A stretch of DNA of 64,000 nt from NCBI GenBank assembly GCA_900316455.1, contig ONCX01000016.1, positions 32,657 through 96,656 on the forward strand. Reading direction: 5' to 3'. The notes under the pieces were generated by a model that did not search any database, was not told the origin of the DNA, and saw nothing but the letters and a program-made list of their open reading frames with translations. Shown in pieces: positions 46,555 through 55,989 of this stretch. The translations under genes and the position numbers were made by a program. Origin of the DNA: an uncultured Eubacteriales bacterium. GTDB taxonomy: Bacteria; Bacillota; Clostridia; Oscillospirales; Acutalibacteraceae. Each line of letters opens with the position of its first letter. Positions within the stretch are counted from its first letter, which is position 1.

Positions 46555-46887
46555 ATGAACAACGACGCAAAAACATTCAGTTATCTGGCATATATCGGAC
46601 CTCTTTTCCTTGTGGGACTTTTCAGCGATATCCGCAATAATCCTACTCTCCGTTTTCACTTGAATCAGGGCATGGTGCTTTTCATCTGCGAACTCGCGGG
46701 TATGATAATTCATTCCGTTGTAAATTCCATATTTGGCGGAATCATTCTGCTTAATATTATTCCCGCTCTGCTGTTTGCGCTTGTGGGACTTGGCTCCCTT
46801 ATACTTTCCCTCATAGGAATATTTAATGTCGCGGGCGATAGACTTAGCCCGCTGCCAATAATAGGCGTAGTTAACATTCTGAAGTAA
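46555..46887 (+). CDS. DUF4870/Tic20-like small membrane protein
   Basis: 110 residues with three or four helices. The pattern FSYLAYIGPLFLVGLFSD, then RFHLNQGMVLFI is typical of the DUF4870 family, of unknown function. The ribosome binding site AAGGAAGA is well spaced. Part of the plus-strand run 44.7-49.9 kb. Confidence 0.75.
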   Translation: MNNDAKTFSYLAYIGPLFLVGLFSDIRNNPTLRFHLNQGMVLFICELAGMIIHSVVNSIFGGIILLNIIPALLFALVGLGSLILSLIGIFNVAGDRLSPLPIIGVVNILK

Positions 46888-46901
46888 CCGGAGTGATTGA
46901 T

Positions 46902-48422
46902 TTGTCTGTCAGAACGACCAGACTCTTATCATACATACTTGTGTTATCAATGCTGATTTCATCTGTAAGCAGCTGCGGAAAGAATGAAAAAAAGCATTTT
47001 GTAATGCGAACGTTCAGCACGCTCGGTTCCGATGAAGACGCTAAGGTATATTCCGAAATAATATCCGAATATACCAAAACACACAAAAACGTCGTTATCA
47101 ACGACACCTCAACAACACGATCCGGCGGATACAAAATGGAGCTTTCCATTCCTTCAACCTACCGCGGAGCTTCAACGCCCGATGTTATTTATTATTCGGC
47201 AATGGACGACATGAGCGCTCTTTCTGATTTTTTCATGACAATTGATGAAATACGAAAGGATTATCCGGCGTTTGCGTCGAATATTTCTGAGGCGGCAATC
47301 AACAGCGCCGCGGCGGACGACGGCGGAAGGTATTGTATTCCGGTAAGAGGACAGTGGCAGGGAATTGTGATAAACGCCGCTTTATTCCGCAGAAGCGCAC
47401 TGAAAATTCCAGAAAAGTGGGAGGACGTAGTTCGCGCAGCAATGCATTTTGAAAAAAGCAAGGTTTCTCTCTTCGCAAACAGTCTTGATGAAAGCGGCGC
47501 GTTGCTCGAATATATGGTTCGCGGACTTGGCGGCACAAAATCGCTTAATTCGGCAATAAAAGGTACGCCGGACGAAAACTGGAGTACCGCGCTTGACGCG
47601 ATAGAAGCGCTTGACGAGCTTAACGCTTTTCCTAAAATGTCAAAGAGTTCCTTTGACACGTTGATTTCACCGTCTGACCTCAGGCATACATCGGCAAAAA
47701 AGCAGCCGTCGCCAGTGGAGCTTTACAACAGCGGCAAAGCCGCTATCCTGCTGATGGACAACACAATCTGCGGACAAATTAACGCGGATATAGACAGCAG
47801 CTACATTGCGCTTCCTGAAGTCGGAACATTTACACAGGCAGAGTCAACCACGGCTTCCAATTCATACCCGACTCACGCGATATCCGGACCGGTATATCCT
47901 CCGATAACAGCCAATACTCTTCCCCCGGAGGAGCCGGAAACAACCGTTAAGCACTCTCCTGACCCGACTCAAAGTCTGAGCGGCTCCGTTTCGGATTCCG
48001 ACTCGGTAAGCGCTGAAAACGGACTGTATGTCAGCTTTTCCGAGGGGTTCTATATAACCAAAAAGGCTTATTACGACAAAAACAAACGGGAAGATGTGCT
48101 GGATTTCGTTGAATCATTTTTAAAAGAACAGAACGCCGTTAAGCTATGCGGAAATTATCAGGCGCCTTCCCTGAAAAAGCTGTCCAAAAGGATACGTAAT
48201 AATCTCACCGATAAGTCCAACATATACAACGGGGTAATTAAATCCGTGCAGTCCGCCGACAGCTTTTATGTAAGCGCAAGAACTCAGGAAAATTCATTTT
48301 TCTGGGAACACTGCTCACTGGCTGTAGCCTGTATGTCTAAGGGAATTCTCACAAAAAAAGAAGCGCTTGGCATGATCAGTAATTCGCAAACTACAGTAAA
48401 TGATATTATTGCAGATCGCTGA
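46902..48422 (+). CDS. Extracellular solute-binding lipoprotein (family 1)
   Basis: About 506 residues. A lipoprotein signal (ILVLSMLISSVSSCGKNEKK) with Cys after SSVSS is followed by a periplasmic-binding fold: YSEIISEYTKTHKNVVINDT, PDVIYYSAMDDMSAL, VRGQWQGIVINAALFRRSAL. A Ser/Thr/Pro-rich insertion of about 60 residues (about 308-370) splits the second lobe. No ABC permease or ATPase is adjacent, so it may be a sensor or use a distant transporter. The start is TTG 46902, eight bases after CCGGAG. Confidence 0.8.
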   Translation: MSVRTTRLLSYILVLSMLISSVSSCGKNEKKHFVMRTFSTLGSDEDAKVYSEIISEYTKTHKNVVINDTSTTRSGGYKMELSIPSTYRGASTPDVIYYSAMDDMSALSDFFMTIDEIRKDYPAFASNISEAAINSAAADDGGRYCIPVRGQWQGIVINAALFRRSALKIPEKWEDVVRAAMHFEKSKVSLFANSLDESGALLEYMVRGLGGTKSLNSAIKGTPDENWSTALDAIEALDELNAFPKMSKSSFDTLISPSDLRHTSAKKQPSPVELYNSGKAAILLMDNTICGQINADIDSSYIALPEVGTFTQAESTTASNSYPTHAISGPVYPPITANTLPPEEPETTVKHSPDPTQSLSGSVSDSDSVSAENGLYVSFSEGFYITKKAYYDKNKREDVLDFVESFLKEQNAVKLCGNYQAPSLKKLSKRIRNNLTDKSNIYNGVIKSVQSADSFYVSARTQENSFFWEHCSLAVACMSKGILTKKEALGMISNSQTTVNDIIADR

Positions 48423-48458
48423 AGTTGACTAAGCTGTTTCATTTGAAAGGAACTTTTT

Positions 48459-49901
48459 ATGCACAAAAAAGTAACCACCGGCGGCATGAAGCTTCTGATG
48501 TCGCTGGCAGTTATCTCATGTATCGCGGTTATGATCCTATCGGCGGCGGCAGCTTCCGAAATGTATACTCCAAGCAGCGACAAATTCATGTCGTCTCTAT
48601 GCAAGAATCTCGCCGCTCTTTGCGAAAAGTCGGAATCCGGACTGAGTAAAACACAGCTTTCCATAATTGAAAACGCGGAAATCAAGAGCATACAATACAA
48701 TACCAAATCGAGCGGAGAACGAATGTTCTTTGCCAGACTCTTTCTCCGCGCTCCCGTCGAAAAGCTTATGAGTTATTCGGATAACCCGACTGAATATCTG
48801 AATGACACTCTGAAAACCATGTATTCGGGCGAACCGGAGGAAATTGAAATAATGGGGATATGCGGCAATGGAAATGACGCAAATTCACCTGTTTTGGATA
48901 ACGAAACGGTCAGCTCATTGATTCAAGCCGCTAAGAATGCGTGGGCGAACGAAAAGCTTACTGAAAGCGTTAACTTTGGATATGCTCTCACAGATATTTT
49001 AATTCCGGAGCCTTATCCAGACAGAGCCTTTTCCGACCAGACTGATTATCTGCCCGCCTACGACGAATGGCTTGACAAATGTGCAAAGCATTTTGCTTCG
49101 GAAGGTCTTACAGTTAAAGTAAATGATACCTCATCGTCCGAAGCAACCGATATCCGCTCTGCTCTCGAACAGATCATCACTCCTTATCTCTGTTCAATCA
49201 GGAATGTTTCTGTGTCCAGAAGTGATGATAACGATGGATTCATCACTTTGACATTCGATTCCCTCGACGTTATCGGCACTTTGTCTGCGGCAAAAAAACC
49301 ATCTGTTTCAGCTCTTAATAAGCTTGCGGGGGTCTATTCGGATGAAAGAGTGTTAAAAGTTAAAATTGAAATCGACCTTGCCGATTTTATCTCCGACGAC
49401 AGCAGAATGAAGCTCCCGTTTTTCAATATGATACGCGCAATGACAGGCTACGGATCATTTGTCGTAATTCCTCTCACCAAAATCAAGACTCCGGCTTCTA
49501 CCCAGGTAATATCCGGAAAGTCAAACGGTCAGTGGCCTGTGGAATTCAAACGCGCAAAGGGCGACGGCAATATCATTATTGACGTTATCAGCATTGACGA
49601 TTCCGGTGCGGAAGCATCTGTGCTGAAAATATTTCTGACTGACGGCGGCAAAATTACAGTCTGCCTTGGCAAGGGGAAATATCGTCTCAATATGGCTGTT
49701 GGCAATACTTATTACGGCAGCAAAGAGCTATTCGGGGCAAACGGCATTTACATGAAGGATACAACGAATATTTATTCTGTCCCCTCAAAGGAGCTTAAAA
49801 CCATAACTGTAGAAAAACAGCAGGGCGAGAGCCTTAAATTTAAAGACTATCTCCTTGCTGTAGGTACTGATCCGTCACTTATTGACAGGGCTGAATTTTG
49901 A
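48459..49901 (+). CDS. Secreted or membrane-anchored protein of unknown function
   Basis: 480 residues. An N-terminal hydrophobic segment (LLMSLAVISCIAVMILSAAAAS) acts as signal or anchor. The rest is soluble, Ser/Asp-rich, with a beta-rich C-terminal end (GGKITVCLGKGKYRLNMAVG) that recalls a carbohydrate-binding-like sandwich. I recognise no family. It begins 36 bp after the solute-binding lipoprotein and probably shares its transcript. Confidence 0.7.
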   Translation: MHKKVTTGGMKLLMSLAVISCIAVMILSAAAASEMYTPSSDKFMSSLCKNLAALCEKSESGLSKTQLSIIENAEIKSIQYNTKSSGERMFFARLFLRAPVEKLMSYSDNPTEYLNDTLKTMYSGEPEEIEIMGICGNGNDANSPVLDNETVSSLIQAAKNAWANEKLTESVNFGYALTDILIPEPYPDRAFSDQTDYLPAYDEWLDKCAKHFASEGLTVKVNDTSSSEATDIRSALEQIITPYLCSIRNVSVSRSDDNDGFITLTFDSLDVIGTLSAAKKPSVSALNKLAGVYSDERVLKVKIEIDLADFISDDSRMKLPFFNMIRAMTGYGSFVVIPLTKIKTPASTQVISGKSNGQWPVEFKRAKGDGNIIIDVISIDDSGAEASVLKIFLTDGGKITVCLGKGKYRLNMAVGNTYYGSKELFGANGIYMKDTTNIYSVPSKELKTITVEKQQGESLKFKDYLLAVGTDPSLIDRAEF

Positions 49902-49921
49902 ACCTGTTCTCACTATAACAA

Positions 49922-49976
49922 AGAACCGCAACATGTCATACAATCCAATGACATGTCGCGGCTCTGTTTTTTATTT
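49922..49976 (+). terminator. Terminator of the plus-strand envelope gene run
   Basis: agaaccgcaacatgtcat pairs with atgacatgtcgcggctct, followed by GTTTTTTATTT. Confidence 0.85.
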
Positions 49977-49983
49977 CATAATA

Positions 49984-51339
49984 TCAGCCAATGTTCACAT
50001 CAACCTGATAACTGCCTATTGCCCAGCAATTAGAACGGTTTTTTATAGAAACAATCGCATTTACAGTACAAGGTCCGGTTACAGTCTCCATTCCCGTCAT
50101 GTCCGCCTCAATAATCACATCTTTGGCTGTAATCTTTTCAACAACATACGCCGGACCTATTATGCGTAAATTGTCAAGAGTCTTTGTCTTGAAGCTGACC
50201 TTGCGCGTTCCGGTGTAATTTATTATGTCAAATTTTGAATTGGCTGAATTAACATCTAAGGATTCAACCTTATACTTTGAAAGGTCAATATCCACCTTTA
50301 TTTTGTCAATCTTATCGGCTTCAAGCCCCGTACTGAGTGAAAGGGCAAAATTATATGTGTTAGTACCCTTTCGCAGCTTTGATATGTCTATCTCGCCGGC
50401 GGTATACGTTTCCTTTAAATTGTTTATAGCATCAGGAGAACCGGTAATCGTAAGCGTGCTGGGCGATATTTCTATCGGCAGCTTGGCAGCGTCAAAATTT
50501 GACGGCGCGTTTTTGAATGTAACCCCAACTTTAAACTCCTTGGTACTCCGTATCGGAATTGTCACAGACACCGATTCGGTTATGTCTGTAGCTACGGTAA
50601 TATGACCGAGATTAAGCTGATCGCCATTCTTATTTAAAAAAAGTATAGATCCGTCAAATGTTTCTCCGTCTGTAAGCTCTTTATTTATGTCCGCGCTTAC
50701 AACGACAGAAGAAATCTGGTTGACCTCAGTTTCAGGACCTTTAACATTAACTGTTGAAACATTGGTATAAGGCGTACCCATAGTAAGATTTGAGTCGCTC
50801 GGAATAGTCGCTCCTATTGCCTTTACATTGGATATTGTGTATTCCTTTTCAACAAAGCGATCAAATTTCACATATATCTGCTGAGTATTCTGCTCGATCT
50901 TTACGTCAAGCAGCGGATTCTTGCATGTGACAAGAAGCGTAAAGTCATATGAACCCGGCTTGGATATGCTTTTGTTTGCCGAAGCTACCGCCGAAAAATC
51001 ATCAGCCGTAAGCTGTGTCAAAAGGTACTTTCTCCCGCTTACCTTCACGTCAAGTTCAAGCGTTTTTAATGACTCAGGACTGATTATTTCCACAAAGTCA
51101 AGTCCAAAATTGTCTTTTATAGTATCAACATTAATTGTAATCGGAACCGCTGATATTATCTTTGACTCAACCGGACTGATATTAATTGCGAGCGTAGCCC
51201 ACATCAGAACGGAGCATATAACCGACAGCGTTACCAGAAATTTTTTATTATAAAACCACGGACGATTTATAAAACCCCGTATTTTTCTGTATACAGCGAC
51301 GACCAGCTTTCTGCCGCCGCCCTTTGAATTGTTTCCCAT
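49984..51339 (-). CDS. cdaR: CdaR, YbbR-domain regulator of CdaA
   Basis: About 451 residues. A cytoplasmic N-terminus, one membrane helix (FLVTLSVICSVLMWATLAIN) and about four YbbR repeats outside (for example VESKIISAVPITINVDTIKD, KEYTISNVKAIGATIPSDSN). CdaR binds CdaA and tunes c-di-AMP synthesis. It follows cdaA by 34 bp. glmM, the usual third gene, is not here. Start ATG 51339 follows AAAGGA. Confidence 0.9.
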   Translation of the reverse strand: MGNNSKGGGRKLVVAVYRKIRGFINRPWFYNKKFLVTLSVICSVLMWATLAINISPVESKIISAVPITINVDTIKDNFGLDFVEIISPESLKTLELDVKVSGRKYLLTQLTADDFSAVASANKSISKPGSYDFTLLVTCKNPLLDVKIEQNTQQIYVKFDRFVEKEYTISNVKAIGATIPSDSNLTMGTPYTNVSTVNVKGPETEVNQISSVVVSADINKELTDGETFDGSILFLNKNGDQLNLGHITVATDITESVSVTIPIRSTKEFKVGVTFKNAPSNFDAAKLPIEISPSTLTITGSPDAINNLKETYTAGEIDISKLRKGTNTYNFALSLSTGLEADKIDKIKVDIDLSKYKVESLDVNSANSKFDIINYTGTRKVSFKTKTLDNLRIIGPAYVVEKITAKDVIIEADMTGMETVTGPCTVNAIVSIKNRSNCWAIGSYQVDVNIG

Positions 51340-51373
51340 TGCCACCAGTCCTTTTACGTTAAAGGGAACACAT

Positions 51374-52258
51374 TTATTGTTTTTTTTCGATACTTGTAAT
51401 TTTCTTCCTTACCGCGGTAAATAACGGTATCTTTTTTCCCTGCTGTTCATCGTCGTTTCTGCTGGGAAGAAGAACCTGCATAAGCTCCGAAGTAAATTCG
51501 GTCACAGTGTCAAAACGCCGAAGCTTTCCGCCTATAGCTATGGAAAGCTGTCCCGTTTCCTCAGAAAGCACAACAACCACGGCGTCAGAATTTTCGCTCA
51601 TGCCGATTGCCGCTCGATGTCGCGTACCAAGCTCCATTGAAATATTTGTACTCTTTGTAAGCGGCAGAATGCAACCAGCCGAATGCACTCTTCCCTCACG
51701 AATTATTACTGCTCCGTCATGAAGCGGAGCTTTATTAAAGAAAATATTCGATACAACTCCGGCATTAGGCAGCGAATCAACCTGAGTGCCGGTTGCGGCT
51801 ATATCATTAAGTAGGTCTTCCTGTTCAAAAACCACAAGCGCACCCATCTTTTGCTTCTGAAGCGTGCGAAATGCCTCCACTACACCGTTGATGGCATTAA
51901 GCTGCGCCTCGTGCGGATCCTCCTCGTCGCCGAAAAAACTGCCTACTGAAAACTTGCTGCGCCCCATATGCTCCAGAAAACTGCGAAGCTCCGGCTGGAA
52001 CACAATAATCACTGCTAATATTCCGTTATTGACAATAATATCAATAATATAAAGCAATGTGTTAAGCTTTAGCCATGAAGCGAGAAGATAGGCGACAAAA
52101 ATAACCAGTATACCTTTCATTAACTGCTGAATGCGCGTATCCCTTATAAAGACTATAAGATAGTATATTAAGAATGATACAATTAAAATATCCAGAAGGT
52201 CAAATATAGAAAAATATGTAACAAGGCGCTTTAATATTTCAAAGAAATCGTTAACCAT
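51374..52258 (-). CDS. cdaA: Diadenylate cyclase CdaA
   Basis: 294 residues. Three N-terminal membrane helices, then the DAC domain with both catalytic motifs: DGAVIIREGRVHSAGCILPL (DGA) and LGTRHRAAIGMSENSDAVVV (RHR). It makes c-di-AMP from two ATP, a second messenger that controls potassium and wall homeostasis. In operon with cdaR. Confidence 0.95.
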   Translation of the reverse strand: MVNDFFEILKRLVTYFSIFDLLDILIVSFLIYYLIVFIRDTRIQQLMKGILVIFVAYLLASWLKLNTLLYIIDIIVNNGILAVIIVFQPELRSFLEHMGRSKFSVGSFFGDEEDPHEAQLNAINGVVEAFRTLQKQKMGALVVFEQEDLLNDIAATGTQVDSLPNAGVVSNIFFNKAPLHDGAVIIREGRVHSAGCILPLTKSTNISMELGTRHRAAIGMSENSDAVVVVLSEETGQLSIAIGGKLRRFDTVTEFTSELMQVLLPSRNDDEQQGKKIPLFTAVRKKITSIEKKQ

Positions 52259-52391
52259 GAAAAATCACCGTTGAGGTAGTCAGTTTTATAAAAAATATCC
52301 TCTTATTATTTTATCATAAACCCGCAATATATTTCAAGCGTTTTTTATTTTTTTATTACAATTTTAATAAAAAACTGATTCACAGAAATTA

Positions 52392-52437
52392 AAAAAATCC
52401 GTTACATACGCTAAACAGCGCAGGTAACGGATTTTTT
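52392..52437. terminator. Terminator near the DUF5684 gene
   Basis: aatccgttac pairs with gtaacggatt with an inner gcgc segment; T-runs lie on both sides. Confidence 0.85.
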
Positions 52438-52445
52438 AGTTAGAA

Positions 52446-52856
52446 TTACGCGGGCTGACCTTTGGGACCTACGTACTGAGCCTTGCCGAACGCGAGAATA
52501 AGCATAAATATCGTGTTCAGGAAGAGTAATCCAAAACCAAAGCCTACTCCCTTGCCGAACGACTTCGCCATTCTGAATACCAGCATAATCGCATAGATAA
52601 TGTTAACTATCGGGATCAAGAGCAACAGGAACTTCCAGCCGTTGCCGTCAACTATTTTTACCAGTGTATAAGTGTTGTAAATCGGAATCAGGCATTTCCA
52701 GCCAGCCTGACCTGCTTTCTTGAAGATTATCCACATTGCTACGATTGAAAGCACTGAAATGACCAGTGTAACAGGACTGGTACTTGAAATCATCTCCGAA
52801 AGCTGTTCAGTATTCTGAGTGACAGTTGAATTGTAAGCGTCAAGAGTATTAGTCAT
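52446..52856 (-). CDS. DUF5684-like small membrane protein
   Basis: 136 residues. Three hydrophobic segments with the pattern FKKAGQAGWKCLIPIYNTYT, then GWKFLLLLIPIVNIIYAI, which I associate with DUF5684; function is unknown. Single gene with its own terminator. Confidence 0.75.
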   Translation of the reverse strand: MTNTLDAYNSTVTQNTEQLSEMISSTSPVTLVISVLSIVAMWIIFKKAGQAGWKCLIPIYNTYTLVKIVDGNGWKFLLLLIPIVNIIYAIMLVFRMAKSFGKGVGFGFGLLFLNTIFMLILAFGKAQYVGPKGQPA

Positions 52857-52967
52857 ATTATTTCACCCCTCTTTTTTATTCATCGTCTGTATTATATATC
52901 AAAAATATCTAAAAGTCAATATTAATACTATATTTTTTTCAATTTTTAATAAATTATTTGAAAAAAA

Positions 52968-53001
52968 GGCGGAATGCAGATGGAATAAATCCGCATTCCG
53001 G
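52968..53001 (-). terminator. Terminator after the HATPase sensor gene
   Basis: cggaatgc pairs with gcattccg; CCTTTTTTTC follows on the minus strand. Confidence 0.8.
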
Positions 53002-53012
53002 CAAAAATCAGA

Positions 53013-54737
53013 TTAAATTTTCTCGGGAAGTATCATTGTAATTCTTGTTCCTTTGCCTACCGTTGATTCAGCCGTGACGGAACCGCCCAGTTTTTCTATT
53101 ACAGAACGGGTTATAAACAATCCCATTCCTGTACGGCGTCCTGATTCATTCGGAACATTATCTCCCATGAAGCCAGCCATGAATATATGAGGTAAATCCT
53201 CATCAGATATTCCGCAACCGCTGTCATCAACCATCAGGTGAATCATACTGCCTTCCTTTTTGGCGGAAATAGCTATTTTTCCTCCAAGTCCAGTGAATTC
53301 CACTGCGTTGAAAACCACCTGAGTAAGGGCGAAAATAAGCCAGCGCTTGTCTGTAACTATATCTATATCAAGACCCTTCCACAGCAAGCCGATTCTTTTT
53401 TCCATAAAGAAAGGCGAGAAGCGTCTGAGGCATTCCTTTACCATGGCGGAAAAGTTGTATTTTGTCAGTTCGAGATTATCCTTTACGCTGTCAAGCATTG
53501 TGAAATAGTAGATTCTGTCAAGCATGGCATTGACATATTCCGCTTCCCTGCCCAAAGAATCCGCCGTCTTCTTGTCTGCAAGGGATTCAACCTGCCTGAG
53601 CAGACGTATTGCAGCAGGTTTTGCGTCAGAAGCCCATACTTCCACACAATCGCTGTAAAGAATTTCATCATCGCTCATGTGATCAAAAAATTCTTCGATT
53701 TCCTGTCCCCTGTCCTCGCGTTTTGCCGCTGACTGAACATTGTATGTATTCACCGCAGGCTCCGGCTGCGACACCGGCTCCGGCTGCGACACCGGCTCCG
53801 GCTGCGACACTGGCTCGGCTTTCTTTACTTCCACTGTGGCAACATCTGACGTCGCTCCCCTGAACGGAATGGACATCACCGGACCGCCTATTGTGTCAAC
53901 CGGTTCTGGCTTGACTATCAAGGGAGCCGCGGTTTCGGCGGCAAACCGAACCTCATCACGCACAGGACGTGACGGAACGTCAAATGTCATAACAGGCTTG
54001 CCAATGACATTATCATCATATAATGAAGCGGAACGGTCGGTATTTTTCTCAGGCTCGGGGCGAAACTCAAAACGTGAAGGAGCATTACGGCGTATTCCCT
54101 CTTCCCCTGAATTCTGTTGTCTTGCGAAAGATACTGGTTCAGGAGTAACCGTATATTCTATCGCATCGTCGCGGTAATCTCTCGCATCATCATAAACGGG
54201 TTCGCTTTCAAAGTTGCCATTATCGTGATAATCATAATTATCCGAATAATTGCCGTCATCTGGATAACTCTGATCGTCCATGTAACCGCCGTTGTCTGAA
54301 TAATCCTGATTGTCTGTGTAATCAAAATCACCGGAATAATTATTTTCATTTGCGGCGTCGCTGAAATCCGGATTGTCAAAGCCGTCCATTGGACCGTCAT
54401 TTGCCCTGTATCCTGACGATTCATCCTGATAGCCGTAATCATCAAGACCGTCGTCAAAAAATTGATACTGCTCATCTGTGTGATTATTCACGGGAATCTC
54501 TCTGCGAGACATGATAAAATCCGTAATAATAATGGCTGCCATCAGCAAAAAGCCTATGGCAACGGATATAAGCGCAACCACGCCTCCCGCCTCGGCAATT
54601 GCGTCGATGAGTATGCCCAGAAGCGAGACTATGGCAAAAACAAGAAATCCCGCGGCAAGTATGCGCTTTTTCTTATCCATATCTCTTATTATGGGAATCT
54701 TATCAAGAAAAGAATCCAAAAAGTTCATAATAAACAT
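53013..54737 (-). CDS. Membrane sensor protein with HATPase domain (orphan histidine-kinase-like)
   Basis: 574 residues. Two membrane helices near the N-terminus (about 25-72), a long Asp/Tyr/Asn-rich linker (about 85-195), three repeats of EPVSQP, then a C-terminal kinase-like ATPase domain. The N box is FNAVEFT, G1 is DDSGCGIS and G2 is GRRTGMGLFI, all good. A canonical HELR-type phospho-acceptor box is not obvious; the best histidine is in EEFFDHMSDDE. No response regulator is adjacent. It may signal by protein contact or have lost phosphotransfer. The start is ambiguous between ATG 54737 and ATG 54728. Confidence 0.82.
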   Translation of the reverse strand: MFIMNFLDSFLDKIPIIRDMDKKKRILAAGFLVFAIVSLLGILIDAIAEAGGVVALISVAIGFLLMAAIIITDFIMSRREIPVNNHTDEQYQFFDDGLDDYGYQDESSGYRANDGPMDGFDNPDFSDAANENNYSGDFDYTDNQDYSDNGGYMDDQSYPDDGNYSDNYDYHDNGNFESEPVYDDARDYRDDAIEYTVTPEPVSFARQQNSGEEGIRRNAPSRFEFRPEPEKNTDRSASLYDDNVIGKPVMTFDVPSRPVRDEVRFAAETAAPLIVKPEPVDTIGGPVMSIPFRGATSDVATVEVKKAEPVSQPEPVSQPEPVSQPEPAVNTYNVQSAAKREDRGQEIEEFFDHMSDDEILYSDCVEVWASDAKPAAIRLLRQVESLADKKTADSLGREAEYVNAMLDRIYYFTMLDSVKDNLELTKYNFSAMVKECLRRFSPFFMEKRIGLLWKGLDIDIVTDKRWLIFALTQVVFNAVEFTGLGGKIAISAKKEGSMIHLMVDDSGCGISDEDLPHIFMAGFMGDNVPNESGRRTGMGLFITRSVIEKLGGSVTAESTVGKGTRITMILPEKI

Positions 54738-54842
54738 TCAACCTCCGTTTTTCGGAACAGATGCCCTTAGGACACTTCACACAAATACCTGAATATTATA
54801 ACTCAAACATCGGTTAAATGTCAATTATAGAATTATTAAAAT

Positions 54843-55319
54843 TTATTCCTTATCCCTCACCATAAAAGCCGAGACAGCAAATACGACAAACATTACTCCC
54901 ATAGCAATTACGCTGAATAGAAGTCCTTTGCCGGAAGTAAGCCAATCAGCGTACTTTCCAAGCGACGGCACAGAGAATTCCGTTCCTTTGCCTGCTATTT
55001 TAGCGTAAGGAATATCTGCCGTTCCGTTTTTCGTCTTTACAGTAATCTTTGACGTCTCAGCATTGTTAACCGTGACATGAGAACCCACAGCAGTACGTCC
55101 CTTGTAATATAGCGCGACGTCGCCATCGCTCAGGTCGCTTACCGATACCTCTCTGACAAACGCGAGAGCGCCGTCAGTGTAAATACTGTCAGCGTTGCTC
55201 CCGTTAACAGGACACGCTGAAAATCCTAAAAGCGGAAGTACACCAAAAAATACAATCAACACCACACATTGAAGAATAAGCAGTATGCCTGAAATCGCTC
55301 TTATTATTTTTGCTGCCAT
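54843..55319 (-). CDS. Divergent signal-peptidase-fold (S26/SipW-like) membrane protein
   Basis: 158 residues with a helix at each end. The middle reads NGSNADSIYTDGALAFVREV, SDLSDGDVALYYKG, VGSHVTVNNAE and KIAGKGTEFSVPSLGKYADW. This follows the SipW/archaeal signal-peptidase order (GSMxPTIYxGxLVFV, GDVxxY, HRV, IGKV..IPxLG), but the Ser motif is GSN, not GSM, and HRV is HVT. A catalytic Ser-His pair may remain. It could process an exported substrate or be an inactive relative. Start ATG 55319 behind AAAGGGG. Confidence 0.6.
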   Translation of the reverse strand: MAAKIIRAISGILLILQCVVLIVFFGVLPLLGFSACPVNGSNADSIYTDGALAFVREVSVSDLSDGDVALYYKGRTAVGSHVTVNNAETSKITVKTKNGTADIPYAKIAGKGTEFSVPSLGKYADWLTSGKGLLFSVIAMGVMFVVFAVSAFMVRDKE

Positions 55320-55481
55320 TTTTATTGCCCCTTTTTTAAGTTTTATGTTATTATTATACAGCCTTTTTATCCTGAATGCAAGATGTATTTGCAAACAAAC
55401 GCGGAAAACAATCCGGAATGATTTATTTATAAATTGAAAAAGCACCTTGAGTATAAAAAAATACCTCTTGCACAAATTTGC

Positions 55482-55510
55482 TTGAAATTCTCATAATTAA
55501 ATTGTATTAT
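55482..55510 (+). promoter_or_regulatory. Promoter of the LytTR-ABC operon
   Basis: TTGAAA (55482-55487), 17-bp spacer, TATTAT (55505-55510). Confidence 0.6.
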
Positions 55511-55542
55511 ATTACCGTAAGCAGAAAAAAGGATGTGACGGA

Positions 55543-55983
55543 TTGAAGATTACTCTGAATAAATTGGAAAGCGGCGAAAATGAAGTAATCATTAATTACA
55601 TCGAAATGAACAGCGAAGTGGAGGATATTATCCGAGCCGCGAGCGGAGAGGATGAAAAAATCCCATGCAGCCGCGACGATTCCAGATTCATGATCCCCGT
55701 AAGACACATTCTTTATGTGGAGAGCGTTGACAGGACTACATTCTTATATACCGCAGACGGCGTGTATAAAACCTCCTGTTCGCTTCAGGCTCTGGAAATA
55801 ATGTACGCTGACAGGGGCTTTTTCCGATGCTCAAAGTCAATGATAATTAACATATACCGTATAGTCGAGCTGCGAAGCGAGTCCGGAGGAAGAATAAACG
55901 CGTCTTTGGAAAACGGAGAGCATGTGATAATATCGCGCAGCTACGCCAAATCATTCCGACGTGTACTGAATGGAGATGGATAA
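55543..55983 (+). CDS. LytTR-domain transcriptional regulator
   Basis: 146 residues with no receiver domain. The LytTR DNA-binding domain covers about 45-140: IPVRHILYVESVDRTTFLYT, DRGFFRCSKSMIINIYRIVE and IISRSYAKSFRRVL. Stand-alone LytTR proteins of this kind commonly pair with a DUF3021 membrane protein, as here, which is thought to hold the regulator in check at the membrane. The start is TTG 55543. First gene of a four-gene operon. Confidence 0.88.
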   Translation: MKITLNKLESGENEVIINYIEMNSEVEDIIRAASGEDEKIPCSRDDSRFMIPVRHILYVESVDRTTFLYTADGVYKTSCSLQALEIMYADRGFFRCSKSMIINIYRIVELRSESGGRINASLENGEHVIISRSYAKSFRRVLNGDG

Positions 55984-55989
55984 TTCCTT

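Noticed and set aside
53755-53820. Three 18-bp direct repeats
   Set aside because: They encode EPVSQP repeats inside the sensor gene and need no other explanation.
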